A stretch of 64,000 nt of DNA from Lumbricus rubellus (lineage: Eukaryota; Annelida; Clitellata; Crassiclitellata; Lumbricidae): contig OX243824.1 of assembly GCA_945859605.1 (NCBI GenBank), positions 2,933,797 to 2,997,796 of the forward strand. The letters run 5' to 3'. The position numbers and the translations under genes are program-made. Positions within the stretch are counted from its first letter, which is position 1; each line of letters opens with the position of its first letter. Below the pieces are notes generated by a model that saw only the letters and a list, made by a program, of their open reading frames with translations, made no database searches and was not told the DNA's origin. Below are positions 11,897 through 23,519 of this stretch, one piece after another.

Positions 11897-12790
11897 TAGG
11901 TAGCTGTAGAGGATTCATTTGCACACATTTTGAGCTAAAATGTGTGATGATATACCACACCATTCAAAAGTTATACCCGATATACCCGAGGCACCAGGGG
12001 GGGGGTGGATACCACCCCCCCTTAGATTATCGGCTGTATCTTATCCGTCCTTTGACATGAAGAGACACCAATTACACCATTCTGTAGAGGGAATGTGGAG
12101 CTACATTTTGGTGGTCACGGAGTTGTTTTTTGACAACCGGAAGTGCTCAAAATAAATTAACTTATAAATAAAGGTGTTTTATTTTCATAAAATTTTCATG
12201 TTTTTCCTATTAAAAATTATTCATAACTTATTTTTCAAGAGAAATAAATTATGTCATTCTATAGAGGGCATTTAGGGCTATTTTTTAGACCAATTAATTT
12301 GATATTTGATGACCGGAAGTGCTCAAAATAAATTTAAATGTGTGAAAATGTTGGGGTTTTTTTTACAACGCAAACCGATAAGTCTGCGTAAACGTTTTTC
12401 AGCATGTTTTACATGACATTGTTTTTTCTCTTTTTATTGTAACTAAAACTAACTTATTACTAGTTGTTATAGTTGAATATTGGACTTTATTATATGTAAA
12501 CTATTTTTAATTAAATAAATTATGTTAAAACACACAGAATCTAATATTTTGCTTATGCGAAAGTATACATTTTGTGGAATCGACGGGTGCCTACGGTAAA
12601 AAAATTCATAACTTCGGGGTGCTTTCATATATTTTAAACCTAAATATAGCATTTTGTGCCGAAATGAATGCTGAATCCATAGGTGTATTACAAGTTATGA
12701 TATCTCAAACCAAACCCAAAATCCAGGGGGGGTGGTAACCACCCCCCCCTTGGTAGTCAGTGTTACAAAAATAGCGTGGTAGCCTGAGGG
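11897..12790 (+). mobile_element. piggyBac-type 0.95-kb element lacking its left end
   Basis: Begins abruptly at taggtagctg, exactly where the 1,115-bp duplicated segment ends, and continues to the normal right end TAGCCTGAGGG with TTAA at 12791-12794. Confidence 0.88.
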
Positions 12791-12944
12791 TTAAGAGAAG
12801 TTTATGATCGGGAAAAAATTATGAGTTGTTAATCTGTGTATAGAGGATGAGTCTTTTGATGTAGCCTATTGTAACATTATAAAACATTGAATCAATAGTT
12901 GAAACTCGCTAAGTAAGTATATAATTATAACCGTTTTAAAAGGG

Positions 12945-13095
12945 TGTCTAGATAGACGTTTAATATTAGTAGTAATGTCATTAGGTTGGAGTGAAAAAAC
13001 TGTTTTTTTCAAATTTTTCTCGAATTTCCAATTCTAATAGTGATCAAAAGTTGCCTATCATGGTATAAAAGAATTGCTACGAAAATTTGACCTTC
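12945..13095. other. Isolated terminal motif
   Basis: ttttaaaagggtgtctagat at ~12948, preceded by tataattataaccg, in otherwise plain AT-rich sequence. Confidence 0.55.
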
Positions 13096-13309
13096 CTATG
13101 TTGACGTCTTCTGCCCTCTACCGGACGATTTAAGGACGCCATATTGATTTTCAGTACTGTCAGGCATTTTTAGACCAGGCTTGGAATCTGAAAATTCCAC
13201 TGTTAGAACCAAATCATATAACAATTTGCTAACTGTTGTTTCTGGACTAATTTGACCCTCCTGAAAACGAAAATCGTGGTTAGCAAGCTGGATTTTTAGA
13301 GGTTCCATG

Positions 13310-13660
13310 GGAAAACAAGATGGCGGACAAAATGGTTGCCATTGCTTCAAATGACTAAAAGTAAAGTATTGTATGTGATAGGAACATGATTTTAGACTCT
13401 AAATTAAGATTATATGGTTCAAGTAATGTAATGAAATAACACTGCAAAAAATCAAAATGGCGGATAAAATGGCGGCCAGAATATTAGAATGGCTATAGGT
13501 GAAGTCATGTATGCAATGGAATCATGATTTCTGGGTCTAAGTCAACATTTTCGTGGTCAAGGAATATGATGGAACCAATGTCACTCATGTTGCACGGCAC
13601 GAAGAACAAAATGGCGGACAAAATGGCGGCCAGAATTCTAAAATGGCTACCAGCGAAGGC
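13310..13660. repeat. Short-repeat region rich in aaaatggcggac
   Basis: aagatggcggacaaaatgg at 13318, aaaatggcggataaaatggc at 13457 and aaaatggcggacaaaatggc at 13610, with similar flanks each time (a noisy ~145-bp period). Open frames here are not convincing genes. Confidence 0.65.
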
Positions 13661-13721
13661 ATGTATGCAATCGGAATTTGATTTAAGGGTTTTAACCAAG
13701 GCTTTGCAAGACGGAATAAAT

Positions 13722-13733
13722 GAATTGATTGAT

Positions 13734-13780
<47 letters not shown>

Positions 13781-13792
13781 CTGACTGACTGA
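13722..13792. repeat. (TTGA)n / (CTGA)n microsatellite
   Basis: ttgattgattgattga for about 60 bases, then ctgactgactga. Confidence 0.97.
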
Positions 13793-14649
13793 ATACGCCC
13801 AGTGGCGGTCATTTTGAAATCAGTTTAAATTTCCTGCTAATACACCTTTTTAATTAAAAACTTATTTAATATAGAAAAGGCTTTCGTTCATTTGTCGCAG
13901 TCCTGCTCTTCTGGTGATCACATGAACCTACAAAAGTCGACAAAAACTGCCTGGCATCCATGCGATGCGGCCCATTCTTTCGTTAAACAAAGGGCTTATA
14001 GCTGCTGTATGCCTACAGCACGTCTACAAAAAATCTCTAAACTCTGCCACATCCATATTGATTAAACTCCGCTACTGCTCGTCCGCTTGCAGTGCCAGTC
14101 CCAAGCCTGGATAAAGGAGGGTGGCGATCCTAATGATCTTTGTTATCACACACGGTTGTTAAGTTCAAAATACTACCACTCACTGGCCTGCCCTTCCGTA
14201 CCCGTCTTTGCCAGTTCAAAACGTCAATAACTCAGGTTGGTGACATAATTCTTTTCTTACTCGTCCATCAAAGCCGCAAGACGTCGTTTAGCATTAAAAC
14301 ATGAATATCATCAATTTTGTTAGGCGCTCCTTAGACACCTTAAAATTTGTTTAGTTACAAACTATGAATACAAAATTCATCACTGTGAAGTGACTCAGTT
14401 GACGAAATTCTGTACCGTTTTCGAAAAATGTTAGCATTTTACGCTAAAAATAATGCAATTGTTTGTCTTAATAACACACCTTAAACATTGGAGGCATATT
14501 GGCTATAATAATTTTGATTTCCTTGATATAGCATTACGAACAGTCCAATTTGATGCATTCCGCCAGTCCCGTCCCAAGCCTTGATAAAACTGCAAATACT
14601 AGGTCTACTACTGCAACAGTTGTCTTATTAATTATTTAATCACTTAGTC

Positions 14650-14705
14650 CAGAGGTTTTCAACCCGTGGCCCGCGGACCAAAAATAACCCGCCAGGTCTC
14701 CACAA
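14650..14705 (+). mobile_element. hAT-like terminal sequence
   Basis: Starts CAGAGGTTTTCAACCCGTGG followed by cccgcggacc, a layout typical of hAT non-autonomous ends. The matching right end was not found. Confidence 0.45.
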
Positions 14706-14819
14706 ATGGCCATTATATATCTTTAAAGAATTATCGAAAATATATATAAAAATTGACAATTTGGACAGAACACAATTATTTTCTATCACAAATTATGGCT
14801 AAAAAGTAACATTTGGTCG

Positions 14820-15155
14820 CTTGCCTACAGTCAGCCTTGTGACTGGCACTTTCGTAGTGCAAAATATAGTGTCGTATAGTTCGGTGCTAGGTGGATGAAT
14901 CCAGAGTTTAGCGACGGTTTATTGCAACAGAGGGCGTTGCCGTCGACTTAGAAAAGTCATTCATTACACCTACAGTGTCATTCATCCATTCAGTCTTTAT
15001 ATTGTGATTAATATACGTTTTGAAATCCCAAAATGAACTGGGAAAGTTGACGACACTTTGTACAAGCTTGAACATCGTTCGAAGACGATTATGGAAAGCT
15101 GAGCGATAAATTAACTTATAGTGATGCAAAAATAAATTTAAAGGTGTTGAAGGAG
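14820..15155 (+). repeat. Hairpin-motif repeat unit, full length
   Basis: Order: gactggcactttcgtagtgc, gtggatgaatccagagttta, hairpin arms CGACGG (14912-14917) and CCGTCG (14940-14945), tgggaaagttgacgacac, then ttatagtgatgc and aaatttaaaggtgttgaag. It aligns throughout with 23520-23935. Confidence 0.8.
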
Positions 15156-15589
15156 GTATTTCAAGTTAAATAAAATAATGCATCTAAAAGCGTCCTTTTG
15201 AAGGCCGTTCACATCAAAACTTCAACATAAATATTTTTTTGCATCAATAATTTTCTAAACTTATTTTCGATTAAATATATTATTATATCCCTTCTTATTC
15301 ATCCCCCAAAAGAACACCTCGGTGAACAGGCATTGACAGAATACGCCTAATGGCGTTCATTATAAATTCAGTTTAAAATGGAAGAGGCAGACGAAACGAT
15401 ATATTTATAAAATATTATAATCTTGATTTAAAGGTGTTTAAATTGATTATTAGGTGATCTTTTACCTTTTCTTGTTTTCTTCGCTACCTGTGCTTTTTCT
15501 GCCATCATATTTCTTCTCTGGTCACTCAGCTCCAGTACATCTCTTGATATAAACGGTTTCATTGCTCGTTTCTTCCTGTAACCCAGTCA

Positions 15590-15790
15590 TGGTTGGAGTT
15601 TACAAGAGGCTAGGGGGCTCAAGCTTTCCCAAGAAGGCCCAGATTCAGGTTTGTCACCATGAAAATTGTATCTTTTTCCGGGGTTACCCCTCCCCAAGAA
15701 ATTTTCATAAACGAAACTTGATTCGACTGACAAAAACCAAAAAAGGTCATCAGCTTTTTTGTCCGGAAAAGTAGTAAACTCCATTCCCCC
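15590..15790 (+). repeat. Copy of the GGGCGGAG repeat family
   Basis: Reads gaggctagggggctcaagc and later aaaaggtcatcagctttttt, matching 39056-39221 in its first half and 9577-9790 (reversed) in its second. Confidence 0.5.
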
Positions 15791-15793
15791 CTA

Positions 15794-15990
15794 GGAATGG
15801 ATACCAAAATTCGCCCAGCAGTCAGGCAAGGGTGCGGATTGTCACCCGATCTCTTTAATCTAATCCTGGAAGAAGTGATGGGACTCGCAATGACAACACC
15901 TGCTAAGCGTTTGTTATTGCCGTTAACGCCAATCCAAAGCGGGGATAGACCAGATATGTGAGTGACGTAATTTTGTTCTCCTCAGGAAGT
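15794..15990 (+). mobile_element. Reverse transcriptase relic
   Basis: Reads RPAVRQGCGLSPDLFNLILE (RT motif 'RQGC.LSP.LFN'), then RYVSDVILFSS, a decayed YADD active-site box. No long ORF; a short LINE remnant. Confidence 0.75.
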
Positions 15991-15994
15991 CAAC

Positions 15995-16895
15995 GTCCAC
16001 GAGTGTGGCAAGACGTTGCTTAAAACTGAAAAATTATATCGCCATAATAATTATGCCAGGCTCTTCTTACGCACCTTCAATTTTGGCAAGCAATCTGCTA
16101 TAAATAAATCGATTTAATAATAAGGGGACATTATGTAATTCCTATCCCTACAGCAAAGAGCTGGTCTGCCGACGATTTATTCTGGCCTTCCCTAAAGATT
16201 ACAAGATTAGAGGATAAAACTTCAAATTTTAATATTTTAGCCTACAATGTTTTACAGTCAGCGGCAAATACATGGAGGTTTTCTATTACTGACGACACTT
16301 TTGCTCAGACGCACAGCTTTGTATAGACTGTGCATGGTCTCCGGTTGGTTGTCCGTTAAAAATAATTATGAGAACCTTTTTACTGTTTTGCGTGCGGATA
16401 TAAGGCTTTGTGATATACCAACAATGACTAGTTTGTCGCAACACAGAATAATATCCCGGTTTATTGTTCCGTTCATGTATATTAATAATTGCCGCAATAT
16501 AACAGATGACTTCTGTTCATCAGCTGTCAAAGTTTCAAGGGATGTAATTCCTGGGGAAGCTTTTCCCCCGCCGGTGATGCCTAAAATAATTAAAGATTCT
16601 CTTACCTTGCAGATAACTTTGGTTTGACGAGTATTATTATACCGACCGAAAACTTTCGGTTGTAAGATGAGACTGCCATTTAGGTTATTAGGGTCCATTC
16701 ATAATTATGTTAGAAACTTTTGAGATTGTCATACTATATACGGCTAAACAAATATGTTATATATAGGCCATGAAATAACTAATGTAAAGGTGTCAAAGAT
16801 TTAAATATTTCCACTTTCGTGTAAAGCACGACATTGCTTAACGGTATTTTGCTTTGGCCTCAAACTGCGCTCAAGTAAAGAAAGTCTTTTATTAG
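15995..16895. other. Region with a 126-codon open frame, not recognised
   Basis: A plus-strand frame at 16247-16627 and an overlapping minus-strand frame at 16366-16698 are open, but neither shows a known domain or a repeat-derived reason. No splice or promoter evidence. The region ends in tgtaaaggtgtcaaag at ~16787. Confidence 0.35.
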
Positions 16896-17092
16896 TAATA
16901 ACCATCACCATCATCGTCATCACCATCATTATCATCGTCATCGTCGTCCTCGTCGTTGTCGTCGTCGTCGTCACCATCATCGCCTTCACAGTCACCGTCA
17001 CCGTCATTGCCATAGTCATCGTCAACATCATCGTCAACAACAACAACAACAGCAACAACAACAGCAACAACAACGTCATCATCATCATAGAC
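16895..17092. repeat. (ATC/GTC/CAA)n trinucleotide tract
   Basis: Mixed atc, gtc and aac repeats. Poly-Asp and Thr/Met open frames on the minus strand are artefacts. Confidence 0.95.
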
Positions 17093-17212
17093 CATGGTTC
17101 GACGCCCGTGGATGACCGATGCTGTGCTAACCGCGGTTCTTCACCAAAGCCTCTCTCGCGCGGTCTGTTTCAGTTTTTGCACATGTATACGATGTTCCAT
17201 CCATTCAGTTAA

Positions 17213-18198
17213 CCCTCGGGCTACCAGGAGGGGGTGGTGGTATCCACCCCCCCTAGGTTTTTTCCAAATCAACCTTTTTTCGTTTGGAATAAAATTTTGA
17301 CGTTTTAGGTAGCTGTAGAGGATTCATTTGCACACATTTTGAGCTAAAATGTGCGATGATATACCATACCATTCAAAAGTTAGACCCGATATACCCGAGG
17401 CACCAGGGGGGGGGTGGATACCACCCTCCTTAGATTATCGGCTGTATCTTATCCGTCCTTTGACATGAAGAGACACGAATTACACCATTCTGTAGAGGGA
17501 ATGTGGGGCTACATTGTGGTAGTCACGGAGTTGTCTTTTGACAACCGGAAGTGCTCAAAATAATTTAAAATATATAAAAAGGTGTTTTATTTTCATAACA
17601 TTTTCATGTTTTTCCTACTAAAGATTATTCATAATTTATTTCTCAAGAGAAGTAAATTATGCCATTCTATAGAGGGCATTTAGGGCTATTTTTTATACTA
17701 ATTAATTTGACATTTGATGACCGGAAGTGCTCAAAATAAATTTAAATGTACATGTATGAAAATGTTGGGTTTTTTTAACAACGTAAACCGATAAGTCTGC
17801 GTAAACGTTTTTTTAGCAGCTAATACATGTTTTTTCCTTTTTATTGTAATTAAAGCTAACTTATTACTAGTTTTTATAGTTGGATATTGGACTTTATTAT
17901 ATGTAAACTATTTTTAAATAAATAAATTATGTTAAAAACACACAGAATCTAATATTTTGCTTATGCGAAAGTATGAATTTTGTGAAATCGACGGGTGCCT
18001 GCGTAAAAAAATTCATAATTCCGGGGTGCTTTCATATATTTCATACCTAAATATACTATTTTGTGCAGAAATGAATGCTGAATCCATTAATGTATTACAA
18101 GTTATGATATCTCAAACCAAACCCAAAATCCAGGGGGGGGGATGGTAACCACCCCTCCTGGTAGTCAGTGTTACAAAAAAAGCTTGGTAGCCTGAGGG
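17213..18198 (+). mobile_element. piggyBac-type 0.95-kb element, intact (best reference copy)
   Basis: TTAA at 17209-17212 and 18199-18202. Ends CCCTCGGGCTACCA and TGGTAGCCTGAGGG. Three G-rich inverted repeats: near 17230-17255, 17405-17430 and 18132-18158. No transposase ORF, so non-autonomous. TTAA target sites and CCC termini are the hallmarks of the piggyBac superfamily. Confidence 0.92.
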
Positions 18199-18202
18199 TT
18201 AA

Positions 18203-18251
18203 CACGTTGACCGCCTACTACGAGTTAACATGGCGTGTAGGCGGTCAATGT
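18203..18251. mobile_element. 49-bp palindromic TTAA element abutting the previous one
   Basis: Arms CACGTTGACCGCCTAC and GTAGGCGGTCAATGTG are near-perfect complements. TTAA at 18199-18202 is shared with the larger element; the other TTAA is at 18252-18255. Confidence 0.78.
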
Positions 18252-19106
18252 GTTAATAATTATGTGCAAGTAGTGCAAAATAATTTGAAATCTATATATA
18301 GATCCGCTCACAGCATTGACAACGCTTCAATTGCGAGTTTGCAAGAGAAAAGAAGCAGGTTGAGGTGAGTGTGTGTTGTAGGAACAAATCTGGAAGAATT
18401 TCTTTATCGACCCTTCAAGAGATCTACTCAGAAGCGCTTCCAGTTCAACCACGGTGAAACAAACTGGTTTTATTTAGCCTGTAAAACACTTACCAGTCAG
18501 CCCTGGGTAACAGACGCATATCCAGCGGAAGACTAAATTCTGGCAGATGGATCTACAGCAATACAACAGAGAAAGCAACAATATAGTGAGAAGGGATGAT
18601 GTTACAATGTTTGAGTAATTATTTTTTGTAATGTCGTGTTATTTATAAATTGTCGAGGTCATGAAAAAAGGTGTTTATTAGAAAGCCTAAATTGGTGATT
18701 GTATCAGCATTCAGTAACGGACAACATCATTTTTATATTGAAATTACAATGATCATCATAAACAATTAAAAATATACGCGAACAATAATCACGGAGAGGA
18801 ATGCTGATTAATCGAACAGAGACAAATCAGTATCATTTTGCGGCATTTCTCTCGAAAAGTGGAGTCTACCAGGAAGAAGGTGTTCTAGGCAGCCAGTTAC
18901 TTGATTATCTATCGTTATAATCATCTACTGCATGGTTGGTGTTAGAAAATGGAGACAGAAGTGGATAGACAAAGCAGTCTTTGGTTGAGCATGTGAAGCA
19001 AATAATAAAATTATTATTGGTATTGATACCGAATTGACATGGATTAGCGGCATTTTGCGTTCGAACCTGCCAAGAGGCAGAAAACTCGAAGAAGAGGAGA
19101 AGACCG

Positions 19107-19190
19107 GCATCCAAGCTCATAACATAACATAACATAACATAACATAACATAACATAACATAACATAACATAACATAACATAGCATAACAG
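19107..19190. repeat. (AACAT)n pentanucleotide microsatellite
   Basis: About 16 copies of aacat, in one frame appearing as CYVML repeats on the minus strand. Confidence 0.97.
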
Positions 19191-19194
19191 GGTT

Positions 19195-19980
19195 TACGGT
19201 GGTTCATGAGACGCATGATCTGTGTGAGAACCAGCACGCATTCATGAAGGTTAACGATTCTAAAAGCTAAAAACAATCCCCTGTACATGTAGATACTTAG
19301 ATGAATGTAATGTCCGCACCAAGTGAGCTTTGTTCCTTTTTAAAAGGAAAGTTCTTTACAAGTATCGATGAAGTATGTAAGCAACATGTATAATGTCAAT
19401 CGAATGCAACATGCGCGGTAAATCTAATGCGTTGTGTAGTATACGGAATTCCCACCATAATTATTAACTGATCGGCCAAATGCCTCTTTTCGTTGACTCA
19501 AGATCACGTGTTCTCTCCTGGTCTAACGCCGCTGAATTGTGTGCATTGTAAGGGACAACATTATTATTGTATGAACTAAATAGATAGAATACAATACTCC
19601 GGGTACGGAATGCTTATATGCCTCCGGGACCTGTTTGAAGGCCATACACTCTGCTCTGCAGTCCACGTGACTTTGAACTGCCCATGAAAGATGACTAATT
19701 TCATATATCAAAATTAGTCTTACAGACTGCTCGTATTTTTAACTCTATTAAAATCAGTAAAAAATTTCTCCTTGCCTTGAATTTGCAGAAACAGATAGTT
19801 TAGTCCACTTGTCAGTTCCCTCCTCACAAAATTCACCTAAGAGATTTCAGTTCTCCACAAGGCTTGTTTTGTTCCTTATCGTGATTATAATCATCGGAAT
19901 TTTTTTGACGAAAACAAAGAAAATTTTCAGGTCAACCCATTTGATACTTTTTATGCTCTCTGGACAATAATAGAAAAAAT
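19195..19980. other. No gene recognised
   Basis: Short frames only; no repeat shared with the rest of the window was noticed. Confidence 0.5.
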
Positions 19981-19984
19981 CTGG

Positions 19985-20226
19985 AAGAGAAAAGACTCAG
20001 ATGGTTCGGTCATGTGAGAAGAATGGCAGAACAAAGACTACCAAATGTTGCACTACATGGGCATGTGGAGGGAGAAAGAAGCCGAGGGAGACAGCGGAAG
20101 ACGTGGATGGATAACATAAAAGAAGATCTGAGGGAGAAAGGCACCAGCTTAGCTGAGATCGGTGAAACAATCAGGAGCAGAGAAGTTTGGAGAAATTTCA
20201 CAAAGGCCTCATCGTCACACCAATGA
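19985..20226 (+). mobile_element. LINE 3' ORF fragment (RTE/CR1-like C-terminus)
   Basis: Encodes RLRWFGHVRRMAEQRLPNVA and SRGRQRKTWMDNIKEDLREK up to a stop at 20226. 'LRWFGHV.RM...' followed by 'RGR..K.W.D' is typical of LINE reverse transcriptase C-termini. Confidence 0.85.
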
Positions 20227-20229
20227 CGG

Positions 20230-21055
20230 AGGAGAAGAAAGAATGCTATCTGGACAGAAGCTGAGATATAAAATGTTCCCGCAATAGTTAATGTACATGT
20301 ACGAAATGAGCAACATTGAGCAATGTCGATATCTTCCATTTCTCAATTACTTAAACACTGGTATTGGCCTGAGAGTCGCTTTCTTGAATGCCGCTGACCG
20401 TTTTGGGATTGCCAAGAGTGTTTCCTGACAATCTCCAGTGGCAATAGTACGTGGCTATGCGGTCCATATTTTCCTTTTATCCATCGATGCTGTGAAACAT
20501 TTTGCCTTCTCAGTGCGGTAATAGCAGCCTTGCCAGTGTGCACTCTTGTTCTTCCATTGCAGACGAATGTAATACTTGCTAGTTAAAACAAAAATCGAAT
20601 ATAAACGTTGACCTGCGTCTTTATCATCATTTAAAGCGTAGAAAGGTTGTGTACTCTTTCTACTGGTCTAATAGGTTCAGGTTTGAAAATAATTCAGCGG
20701 ACGCCTCCATTGATAGTCCAGTCGCAGCATGTGGAAACAATGATTTTTAAGAAATTTATACTTATACATAGCATAAGTAAATACGGATTTAAAGGTGTCT
20801 AAGCAGAACTTTGCGATTCTGCGTTAACAGATAAAATAATTTTAGACTCAGTGACCTTAAATTAAGTATAATTATAATTGAGTAACTATATAAATAAAAA
20901 TCTAACCGCGTTTGGCACGGCTTCAAGGATCTCCAAACTTTCTTCATTGATTGCTTTCGAAACTTCACCAAAACGTTTAGTTCCAACACGGCCGGGTTTG
21001 CAGAATGATTTTTGGAGAAATGCGCAATCTTTTAAACAAAAAAAGCAACTTTGGT
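20230..21055. other. Non-coding; contains a terminal motif
   Basis: tacatagcataagtaaatac then ggatttaaaggtgtctaagc at ~20791. The following gcagaactttgcgattctg is similar to the sequence after the motif at ~28672, so these two units share both sides. Confidence 0.55.
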
Positions 21056-21059
21056 GGGG

Positions 21060-21450
21060 TCTGCTGTCATAGGCCCTCGTCAAATCTGGATCCATCCATC
21101 AATGTAAAAACTGTAGCATATCAGTTTCTATCAATGTTAGCGTCATTAATAAACCGGAAATATTTGTTAAATTTTCGGCTTCGTTATTTATTTCCCGCTG
21201 TGTGTGACTGGACACTTACGTGTATTTCACTCTGTATTAGGTGTTGTTTCAGATCAACGATACTGTGTTAGCGTCCCCATCCGTCATTCTGGCTTACGAC
21301 GAGTACTGTAATAAATACAGAAATATAGTAGATAGATAATGTAATAATACTAACGGCGACGGAAGTGGGTTGTTTATGGATGGATGGATGCAGGGTTTGA
21401 CGACGGCTTATGACAACAAATGCCGTTGCCTTTGGCAGAAATTATATTTT
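21060..21450. repeat. Two hairpin-motif copies in opposite orientation
   Basis: 21060-21110 on the minus strand reads ggatccagatttgacgaggg, with the right arm lost. 21378-21450 on the plus strand reads tggatggatgcagggtttga, then acgacggcttatgacaac. Confidence 0.6.
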
Positions 21451-21504
21451 TATGAAGTCAATTGGAGCTCACGAAGAATACAAAAAAATATATAATATCA
21501 GTCA

Positions 21505-21742
21505 AACCGTTTGTATGTCTGTATGTATGTTATTGCGCCCCGTCAAGCTCTTTACTCAGAGGCGCTTCCGACTACTACGCGGACAGTGCATCGGAGTTGC
21601 ACGCCGAAGCGCTGAGCAATTACAAGTGAAGGACTTGCCCAAGGTGTAGGCTATTAGCGCTACGTGACGATTTGAGGTGAATTCGAACCTGCAACCTTCT
21701 GGTTGCAAGGCAACGAACATACCCACTACATCACCGCGCCCC
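21505..21742 (-). mobile_element. tRNA-derived SINE with L2-like tail (copy c)
   Basis: Diverged copy: tagattt... ends aside, it keeps ggggcgcggtgatgtagtgg, ggttcgaattcacc and the tail cagaggcgc/gacggggcgc, ending in a CATA-type repeat. Confidence 0.85.
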
Positions 21743-21744
21743 GC

Positions 21745-22735
21745 ATTATAGATTTCATACCAGACCATCTTCCTTTTGAAGTTTCCGTGAAGTTTCTAAT
21801 TCTCTAATGTCAGCTTACAGCTGATGTTTTTGGCGTTGTTCTCACGATGTTTGCGTTATTGTGTTCACATTTGCGCATTTGCTTCATCGCGAAATCACGC
21901 TTAAAAGTAGCCCTAATGAAACAAAGACAGTAAGAACTTTTGCTAGGTGCATTAAATACATTTTCGTTTCTATTGTCACGTCGTAAAACACGGTTGCTGA
22001 TGAAATCATCATCGTAAATATTTTTACGCTGCATTTTGATTACCTCTTACAGTAGACTGGTCTGTATGCCGTGAGTCACGAATTTATTACTTTGTTGGCA
22101 GGCTCCCGCATAATTATTATTATCAATAATATTATCATTATTATGAGCTGTTTTGTAAAAACCACAACATTGGCACACGCTGAACGGATTCATAAGAAAG
22201 GAGACAGTTTTGTTTTGGGGATAAATGCGGTAAAGTTTTAAATAGAGAGAATAATTAAGGTATCAAACCAAACAATTTGAAGGTGTCTAAGAATATCCTT
22301 TCTTTGGAGTTTTGAAAAATCACCGTTTCGACGGAAGATTCACTTCTACGAGTCAGATGAAAGCTATCGCAAGTTCAAAGCATGGATAATCTGGGTTGGT
22401 GACATATTTCTTACTCTCTCGTGAAGCCAATGTCCATCGCTTTCGCAAGACATTGTAACCCTGAAATTCATGTATATTCCCATTTCTTATACGCGGTATT
22501 TAAACACCCTAAACGTCATTTTATAACTGACTATAAATATAAAATTTATTATTGCGCAGTGAATTTAGTTCCTCACTCTGGTGAGCTAACTTTGAAGTTG
22601 ATCGAAATGAATGGCTTGACCAAAGATCAGCAGTTCTACAAATAAGTAATCATGATACATTTAAAACCTTTCCAACAATAATCATGAAGAACATAACGAA
22701 AACTCAATGCCTTCTGTGCCGAAATCCTACACTGA
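21745..22735. other. Non-coding; contains a terminal motif
   Basis: aacaatttgaaggtgtctaag at ~22281, preceded by cattggcacacgctgaacg as in unit A. No gene seen. Confidence 0.5.
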
Positions 22736-22924
22736 TTGCACTCTGCCAGTGCCAGTCACAAGCCTGGATAAATGAGGAGGAAACACCGATGATCTTTGTA
22801 ATCACACAGCGTCATTAAACTGAGACTTCTACTACTACACACATGTTTTCATTACATCCATTGCCATCCGGTACTGATTTAAAATTCATTTATAGCTGTT
22901 GGTAAAGGCGTTACGTAATCAATC

Positions 22925-23118
22925 AATCACATAAATTCATATAGCGCCTTTTCAGGATCTCTACTCAGAGGCGCTCTGTTCAGCTCCCACACTCTCCGCC
23001 TGGTGCCTAGAGGTCACACCACTATGTTCCTTTCTCACTTAAAAACTGCCTTATTTAGCCGTTGTTGAACTGGGAGCGCTTCTGAGTAGGTTACTTTGAA
23101 GGTGCGCTATATAAAAGG
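22925..23118. mobile_element. L2-like LINE tails in inverted arrangement
   Basis: At 22928-22985 the tail is in minus orientation (atatagcgccttttcagg, cagaggcgctc); at 23064-23118 another is in plus orientation (gggagcgcttctgagtagg, gcgctatataaaag). Two insertions nose to nose. Confidence 0.7.
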
Positions 23119-23519
23119 TCAATAATAATCATAATAACTCAGCAGCCAGGTAACGACTCATAGCGTTTTCAGCGACAATCGCAATTACCGATGTGTGAAT
23201 GTACATATACAATTACAATGCATGGAGAAAACTAAGTGAGCTCGATATAAATGATATATTTTCAGCGATAAAGTAAGCAAATAAGGTGTCGTTAAACTGT
23301 TTGTGGCAGGCAATTGATGCATGCTTGTAATGGTCAACGTCAACAGCAACAGTCGTGTGAGCTCAATTATACTAATCGGTAGCAGTTAAAGTTTAGTATA
23401 CTAAAATAAAAATCAATGGCGTCCCCTCCCCATTCATCGTGGATTTGGACTGGCAACGGAGGAACACGAGCAGCGTCGGTCTTTTGATTTTATAAACGCT
23501 CCATGATAAAAAAAGTATA

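Noticed and set aside
12165..12185. ataaaggtgttttattttc inside the ~0.95-kb TTAA family as another copy of the terminal motif
   Set aside because: It belongs to the family interior, recurs in every copy and lacks the TATAG spacing.
16247..16698. 126-codon plus-strand and 110-codon minus-strand frames as a gene
   Set aside because: No recognisable domain, both strands open, no paralog or splice evidence; kept only as an unexplained open region.
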